Below are positions 33,101-36,916 of a stretch of 36,916 bases of DNA, in pieces. The stretch comes from a virus. The stretch covers positions 1 to 36,916 of IMG/VR virus record IMGVR_UViG_3300048121_001433; one strand, written 5' to 3'. The position numbers were made by a program, and so were the translations under genes. The notes beneath the pieces were generated by a model. It ran no database searches and had not been told where the DNA came from. It saw nothing but the letters and a program-made list of their open reading frames with translations. Each line of letters opens with the position of its first letter. The first letter of the stretch is position 1.

Positions 33101-36100
33101 ATGTGTGAGTTCCAGTTGTAATTACGAAATCACCATTAGCAGGGTCATAAGTTGCATTAGTTGGAGTCCATTCAATATCAGGATCCGATGCTCCTACATT
33201 TACAGTTATAGTATCAGTAGTTTTTGCTGTTATCTCTAATTTATTAGTATAAGCAGGTTGTCCAACTGAAGGTAATTTGTGTTCAGTTCTGTTCCCATCC
33301 ATCGTACAAGTAAATGTAAACGATTCTGGTCTTATATAAATTTCATCTCCAATATCCAAAGTATGATTTGGAATAGTAACTACAAAGTTTCCATTTGATG
33401 GGTCATAAGTTGCTGTTGTTGGAGTAAATGAACCTGTACCATTTTCTATGATATTAATAATTTCTCCAAATGATGAACTTACAATACCAAATTCAGTATC
33501 AGTTACATAAGTACCACTAGCAGTTACATAAGAACCAGTTGTTAGTTGTTGTGGAGTATCTAATGTATCATCAAACCACTTAGCTAATGCAAATGGTGTA
33601 TCATCGGTTCCGAATCTAATAATATCATTAATAAACCCTACACTACGAGTTACAAATGCTGATTCAACTTCACTACCACTTAGTGAAGAAGTAAATTGAG
33701 ATGTATCATTAATTTTAATTAATCCTTCAATATTTTCAGTTAATATAGGTAAAGTACTTACTGAATCTCGTTGAGTTCTAATAAATGTATGAGCTGATTG
33801 AGGTAAATGTTTCAATGCCCCATTGGAAGCTGATACAAAAGTATGAACTGATTGAGGTTCATGTTTAACTGCTCTATTGGATGCTGATACGAATGTATGT
33901 AATGAACCAGAAGCACTTCCACCATCTCCTACATTAATTGTAAACGTTCCATCTTGTCTCTTCAATCCATTAGTAGTTGCTGATACAAATGTATGTGAAC
34001 CTACATATGGTGAAGAACCTATATTGATATCAAATGTGTTAGTTGTTACATTTGAAATTTCTAACCATCTTCCACTTGGATAATCGTAATTAGGTCTTGG
34101 GTAAGATTTTGTAGTTATATTTTTATCTAATACACAAGTATAAGTTAGAGAATTATCATCTAATTTTATGTAATCTCCATTATTGAAATTGTGGTTAGCT
34201 ATTGTAATAGTTACATCACCAGTTGCAGAATCATATGGTGCATCGGTTACACTATGAGAAGTAGTTCCAACTGAAGTGATTTTTATTGATTGCTCAGCGT
34301 ATGGGTCAGAACCACTTCTTGGATAAGAATGAGTAGTTACGTTACTATCCATATCACAAGTGAATGCAAATGATTCGTTTTCTAACACCACACTTCTACC
34401 AACACCCAATCCGAATGATTCAGTAACAGTTAGAGTCATATCTCCACTTAGAGAATTGTAAGAAGCAGATACAGGTGTGAAATATTTATTCGGACCTGAT
34501 ACTCCTACATTAAATGTCATTGTAGTATCAGTTACAGCCGTAAGAGGAAGTGAACGTACTGAATACGGGTCAATACCAACTCTTGGGTAGGATTTAACTG
34601 ATTGGTCGTTATCCATATCACAAGTAAATGCGAATGATTCAGGTGACATTACTACACCTTCACCAATACTTAAACTATGACTTGCTACAGTTACAACAAA
34701 TTCCCCAGTTGCTGGGTCATAAGATGCAGTTGATGGATTGTATTCTACATTTGGACCCGATTTACCAACGTTTACAGTTATAGTATCTGATGTTGTTGAT
34801 TTAATTGTTAATCTATTATCATAAGCAGGTTGTCCAATTGATGGAAGTTTGTGCTCAGTTCTATTTCCATCCATATCACAAGTGAATACAAATGATTCAG
34901 GTTTTAGATAGATACTATCACCACTATGTAAATTATGTTTAGGTACAGTCATTAAGAAATCACCATTAGCAGGGTCATAAGTTGCTGTTTTAGGTGTGAA
35001 TGATTCAATACCTGTTTTTATAATTCCAGTTACAATATCATATGATTCACTAACTTCAGTTTGATATGAACCACTCAATGCAATTGATGAAGATACTGAA
35101 TTAAATGATGTTACTTTTATATTTCCATCACTATTAGAAACTTTAGATGGAGTTTTAGTTATTAATTGAGATAAAACACTTATTGAGTTATTTTGAGTTC
35201 TAACAAAAGTATGACCTGCCTGAGGTAGGTGTTTTACTGCTCCATTAGAAGCTGATACAAAAGTATGAACTGATTGTGGTAAATGTTTTACAGCGTTTAT
35301 TGATGCTGATACAAATGTATGTATTGAGCCACTTGCACTTCCACCATCTCCAACGTTTATTGTAAATGTTCCAGTTTGTCTTTCTAAACCATTTGTTGTA
35401 GCTGATACAAAAGTATGAGCTGATGTGTAAGATGATGAACCAATGTTAATATCGAAAGTATTAGTTGTTACATTAGAAATTTCTAACCATCTTCCAGATG
35501 GGTAATCATAACCAGGTCTTGGATATGATTTCTCAACACTATTACCATCTAATATACAAGTATAGGTTAGAGAATTATCAGAAAGTTTGATATAATCTCC
35601 ATTACTAAATCCATGTCCTGTGATTGTTATAGTAACATCACCAGTAGATGCATCATAAGGTGCATTAGTTATAGTATGGGATGTAGTTCCAACTGAATTT
35701 ATTACAATTGATTGTTCCGCATATGGGTCTGAACCTAATCTTGGGTAAGAGTGAACAGATGTATCACCATCTTGGTCACAAGTGAAAGCAAAAGATTCGT
35801 TTTCTAATACTACACTTCTTCCTACTCCTAATCCGTGCTGTCCAACAGTTACAACCATATCACCACTCAATGCGTTGTAATCAACATCAGTTGGTGTAAA
35901 TAATTTATTCGGAGCCGATACTCCAACATTAACAGTCATTGTTGTATCAGTAACATCAGTTATAATCATTGAACGACCTGCAAATGGGTCTATTCCAAAT
36001 CGAGGGTAAGATTTAACAGATTGGTTATTGTCCATATCACAAGTGAATGCAAATGAACCAGTATCTAATACGATACCCTCACCAATACTTAAACTATGAT

Positions 36101-36916
36101 TACCAGTTGTGATTACAAATTCTCCAGTTGCTGGGTCATAAGATGCAGAAGAAGGTGTGAACTCTACATTAGGACCTGATTTACCAACATCCACAGTTAT
36201 AGTATCTTCGGTTACCGATTTAACTTTTAATTTATTATTATATGCTGGTTGTCCAATTGATGGTAATTTATGTTCCGTTCTATTATTATCCATTGTACAA
36301 GTGAATACAAACGATTCTGGTCTTATACAAATTTCATCCCCAACATCTAAACCATGTTTAGAAATAGTAACTACAAAGTCTCCATTTGATGGGTCATAAG
36401 TTGCTGTTGTTGGAGTAAATGTTTTTTGTGTAATTATATCTCTAACTAAATTCTTAGCATATACAATACCCTCAATAGTTTCTACTTTTTGTACGGTAGT
36501 TGCTTCAGATGGGAATAAGTAATAAAATTCTCCACTCTTAATACTTCGTTGATTACCACCCCATAAGAAATCGGTTGCAACACCATCTAAGATGTGTCCA
36601 ACATCTCTTCTACACTTTTCTCTATTATATGTAAAGAATGGGAATGTGTAATCAATGTATTCAGTTACTTCTTTTTGAATTAAAGTTCTATTATCTCTAA
36701 TCGTATTCCAAATACTTAATTTAGTTTCTGAAGGTTGTACTAATACTACATTCTGAATTAATTTTTGAACTAAGTTAGCTGCATGTACGATACCATCGAT
36801 AGTTTGTGTTTTTTGAACACTTGTTGCTTCTGATGGATATAAGTAATAGTACTCACCAGCAATAACACTTCTTTCATTTCCACCATATCTTAAATCGGTA
36901 GATACAGCATCTAAGA
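27117..36916 (-). CDS. Giant modular virion structural protein (N-terminus outside window)
   Basis: At least 3265 residues are visible. The frame stays open to the window edge, and the Met at 36293 lies inside a repeat, so it is not the start. Two module types alternate. The beta type has the core YDP-xGxFVVT--H-LxxGxxI-L-xxSFxFTCxMDxN...SYPRxGxDP and then I-xVTxxTxTVNVG. It occurs as four blocks of four (16 copies), each block ending in tandem HTFVSASxxAVKHLPQS units. The alpha type has the core NREFIQNETIxFxSSSW...C-RD-GYI-DAVATDLxYGGNERS...YY-YPS...IDGI-YA. At least 11 copies occur in groups of two or more, three and six. The C-terminus (HDFSYAGAGVTYKALPPNQGG, ITEIGGGRVFFTSGNELGDF, then a TFSKSLFSLVTPFSLAL end) matches, from memory, structural proteins of marine T4-like phages. 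It may be a baseplate- or fibre-associated virion protein. The specific role is not known. Confidence 0.92.
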   Translation of the reverse strand, partial: LDAVSTDLRYGGNERSVIAGEYYYLYPSEATSVQKTQTIDGIVHAANLVQKLIQNVVLVQPSETKLSIWNTIRDNRTLIQKEVTEYIDYTFPFFTYNREKCRRDVGHILDGVATDFLWGGNQRSIKSGEFYYLFPSEATTVQKVETIEGIVYAKNLVRDIITQKTFTPTTATYDPSNGDFVVTISKHGLDVGDEICIRPESFVFTCTMDNNRTEHKLPSIGQPAYNNKLKVKSVTEDTITVDVGKSGPNVEFTPSSASYDPATGEFVITTGNHSLSIGEGIVLDTGSFAFTCDMDNNQSVKSYPRFGIDPFAGRSMIITDVTDTTMTVNVGVSAPNKLFTPTDVDYNALSGDMVVTVGQHGLGVGRSVVLENESFAFTCDQDGDTSVHSYPRLGSDPYAEQSIVINSVGTTSHTITNAPYDASTGDVTITITGHGFSNGDYIKLSDNSLTYTCILDGNSVEKSYPRPGYDYPSGRWLEISNVTTNTFDINIGSSSYTSAHTFVSATTNGLERQTGTFTINVGDGGSASGSIHTFVSASINAVKHLPQSVHTFVSASNGAVKHLPQAGHTFVRTQNNSISVLSQLITKTPSKVSNSDGNIKVTSFNSVSSSIALSGSYQTEVSESYDIVTGIIKTGIESFTPKTATYDPANGDFLMTVPKHNLHSGDSIYLKPESFVFTCDMDGNRTEHKLPSIGQPAYDNRLTIKSTTSDTITVNVGKSGPNVEYNPSTASYDPATGEFVVTVASHSLSIGEGVVMSPESFAFTCDMDNDQSVKSYPRVGIDPYSVRSLPLTAVTDTTMTFNVGVSGPNKYFTPVSASYNSLSGDMTLTVTESFGLGVGRSVVLENESFAFTCDMDSNVTTHSYPRSGSDPYAEQSIKITSVGTTSHSVTDAPYDSATGDVTITIANHNFNNGDYIKLDDNSLTYTCVLDKNITTKSYPRPNYDYPSGRWLEISNVTTNTFDINIGSSPYVGSHTFVSATTNGLKRQDGTFTINVGDGGSASGSLHTFVSASNRAVKHEPQSVHTFVSASNGALKHLPQSAHTFIRTQRDSVSTLPILTENIEGLIKINDTSQFTSSLSGSEVESAFVTRSVGFINDIIRFGTDDTPFALAKWFDDTLDTPQQLTTGSYVTASGTYVTDTEFGIVSSSFGEIINIIENGTGSFTPTTATYDPSNGNFVVTIPNHTLDIGDEIYIRPESFTFTCTMDGNRTEHKLPSVGQPAYTNKLEITAKTTDTITVNVGASDPDIEWTPTNATYDPANGDFVITTGTHTLSVGEGIVLSTGSFAFTCDMDNNQSTKSYPRFGIDPFAGRSMKLTSVTSNTMTVNVGISGPNKYFTPTTASYDALSGDMTLTVTESFGLGVGRSVVLENESFAFTCDQDGDATTHSYPRSGSDPYAEQSIVITSVGTTSHTPTNAPYNSVTGVVTLTIANHGFSNGDYVKVADNALTYTCVLDDNTTTKSYPRPGYDYPSGRWLEISNVTTNTFNINIGASSYIGEHKFISAAANGIERQTGTFTINVGDGGSASGSLHTFVSASANAVKHEPQSLHTFVSASKGAVKHLPQAGHTFVRTENNSISILPKLVTNAENNIKVTSANQFTSSIVGSSIEINKVNTSVGIIENILQNGLGVKPNVVKNNSDVDNLIKVTDAVQFTSESFGDRLQQRLISSSIAIVTNIVKNGTGSLPTVVEYGAPSESPTTIAAYNLLKENIGFIQSESIAYLSSSWSTASYDESKCSRDIGGIISGAAEDMLYNANSASIFNGKFYYDFPSQAQGAQLQQTLDGINYAGRLAESIVRGYTFQTASAVVSGSYELIRNNREFIQNETIEFLSSSWDGFTYNEITCKRDITHIIDAVSTDLLYGGNERSVNAGDYYYRFPSAAISGGVPNENRQKDPTVTAIDYVQNIVTEIVSGAVFQTASNEVEFVYDTIRENREFLQAETVAFVNAKYPNFEYNELSCSRDTGFIIDAVATDLRYGGNQRALTAGEFYYRFPSEATGNQLDETTDALIYTKDLIEKLVNKETLFVQTGSLNTDNGIKVTSFSPATGSSITDVTIFNTISSSFAIVSDAIANGKADSTPTNATYDPSNGEFVLTIESHSYTEGEGIYLSPESFTFTCDMDNNKTEDKLPSVGQPAYNNELEILSKTNNTITVNVGASGPNVEFNPTTASYDPATGEFVMTVESHSLSIGEGIILDIESFAFTCDMDNNQSVKSYPRVGIDPFAGRSMKITDITDTTMTVNVGISGPNKFFTPSDVDYNALSGDMIVTVGQHGIGVGRSVVLENESFAFTCDQDGDTSVHSYPRSGSDPYAEQSIVITSVGTTSHTVTDAPYNASTGDVTITIANHNFSNGDYIKLDNNSLTYTCVLDGDTVEKSYPRAGIDYPNGRWLEISNVTTNTFDINIGSSSYTNTHTFVSATNDGLERQTGTFTINVGDGGSASGSVHTFVSASTNAVKHLPQSVHTFVSASNGAIKHLPQSVHTFVRTEQNSVSVVQPAFEYGSLLTGSDILTTYGLITESVPFIQNEVVEYISSSWIGFDYDDVKCRRDVGFIVNGVAEDLRYGIVSQSVVNAKFYYQFPSEANGTGSQAQQTIDGINYASQLTEQIVKGVTFDFPSAQISASVELIRNNREFIQSESISYLSSSWEGFDYVEATCMRDVGHILDAVSTDLLYGGNQRSKIAGEYYYKYPSSATSTQLEPTTTGIKYAGDVASKLVQNEIFVTASAERLAGNKVLLDNKEFIQNEVIAYISSSWSTFDYNEDKCKRDTGYILNGVATDFLYGGNERGRVNGEYYYLYPSDATVNYQTNPNGQLNQTIDGINYSARLAEKVLENTIFVSPTSEVSASAELLRNNRSFVQNETIEFISSSWSNVTYNEDKCRRDTGYIIDAAVTDLVYGGNERSRVAGLYYWRYPSRATKGGTPSEANQLDPTIDGIRFANGTSQNVVQNLEYINPSAEIKNGVQLLRDNTTFIQKETIAYLSSSWSEFEYNEVSCSRDLGYIIDAVATDLTYGGNARAVQAGTFYYYIPSIATTEQKPQTTDGIDFSKGLAEKIIKQQQLVFPFLLNKNGANALRAEKKVLQGKAISYTNAAFPTFDYNEEKCYRDTGFILDAIATDIIYGGNERSIRAAESYYNGVYGSAAVVINEQKKETAETNRYLRTQFQFAARQAPVEEFGSLIITTGHDFSYAGAGVTYKALPPNQGGDGVPDPDKEITEIGGGRVFFTSGNELGDFRIGGGLVIKQASGTLEGRTFSKSLFSLVTPFSLALQD
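27540..36916 (-). repeat. Alternating alpha- and beta-type module arrays in the giant structural gene
   Basis: The beta blocks lie at about 35150-36420, 33730-35010, 32150-33433 and 29450-30680. The alpha modules lie at about 36425-36916 (two), 30850-31830 (three) and 27540-29430 (six). A 34-nt stretch is identical in three beta blocks (plus strand 29987-30020, 32723-32756, 34294-34327), which shows recent shared origin or gene conversion. Confidence 0.85.

Noticed and set aside
36157-36293. Met at 36293 as the start of the right-hand giant gene.
   Set aside because: The frame stays open to the window edge with in-frame module sequence (FTPTTATYDPSNGDF and C-RD-GHI modules) before it. This Met belongs to the FTCTMDNN repeat.

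Overview
The window is a block of virion structural genes from a large tailed bacteriophage with a contractile tail (T4-like myovirus type). Every credible gene lies on the minus strand and is read from right to left. The left end carries the two landmark genes: a gp18-type tail sheath protein (385-2679) followed by a gp19-type tail tube protein that runs off the window (1-332). The DNA is AT-rich (GC about one third by eye). The repeat families (FTC-D/SYPR repeats, C-RD...YGGN modules, ISSS...GSN-FGD modules, Gly-Thr-Ser collagen-like tracts, YDSNNTGYY repeats) are, from memory, typical of marine T4-like phages and uncultured marine viral contigs. The host cannot be read from the sequence. 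No tRNA, integrase, replication or lysis gene is present.

Three giant genes fill about 30 of the 36.9 kb. Rightmost (27117-36916, 5' end outside the window) is a structural protein built from 16 beta-type FTC repeats in four blocks, plus at least 11 alpha-type Cys-Arg-Asp modules. Next, after a 286-aa protein, is a 3585-aa fibre (15432-26189). It has about 20 'LFNIP-SAL' fibre repeats, three cupredoxin-like domains (two with a complete type-1 copper ligand set), coil-like repeats, long Gly-X-Y tracts and a C-terminal beta domain. Third is a 3273-aa fibre (3477-13298) with a Gly-X-Y shaft, 15 YDSNNTGYY modules and a C-terminal peptidase S74 chaperone that should cut itself off.

Between the second and third giants lie four small genes: a PKD plus BspA-type leucine-rich-repeat protein (308 aa), a tail-assembly-chaperone-like protein (152 aa), a mini-fibre protein (110 aa) and a small beta-sandwich protein (110 aa). 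After the third giant come an 80-aa protein and a 126-aa protein, then sheath and tube. Gaps are 4-95 nt, so the genes probably share transcripts. The five gaps longer than 40 nt all contain the AT core TAAATAT (plus strand), usually inside an inverted repeat. The largest gap also holds a 37-nt hairpin. No stretch over 300 nt lacks a gene.

In function, the window appears to encode the host-contact equipment (long fibres, adhesin-like proteins, folding helpers) immediately upstream of the contractile tail core. The most unusual points are the predicted copper-binding domains inside a fibre, a small beta-sandwich protein that looks split by a module borrowed from the neighbouring giant gene, and regularly spaced breaks in an almost proline-free collagen-like shaft.
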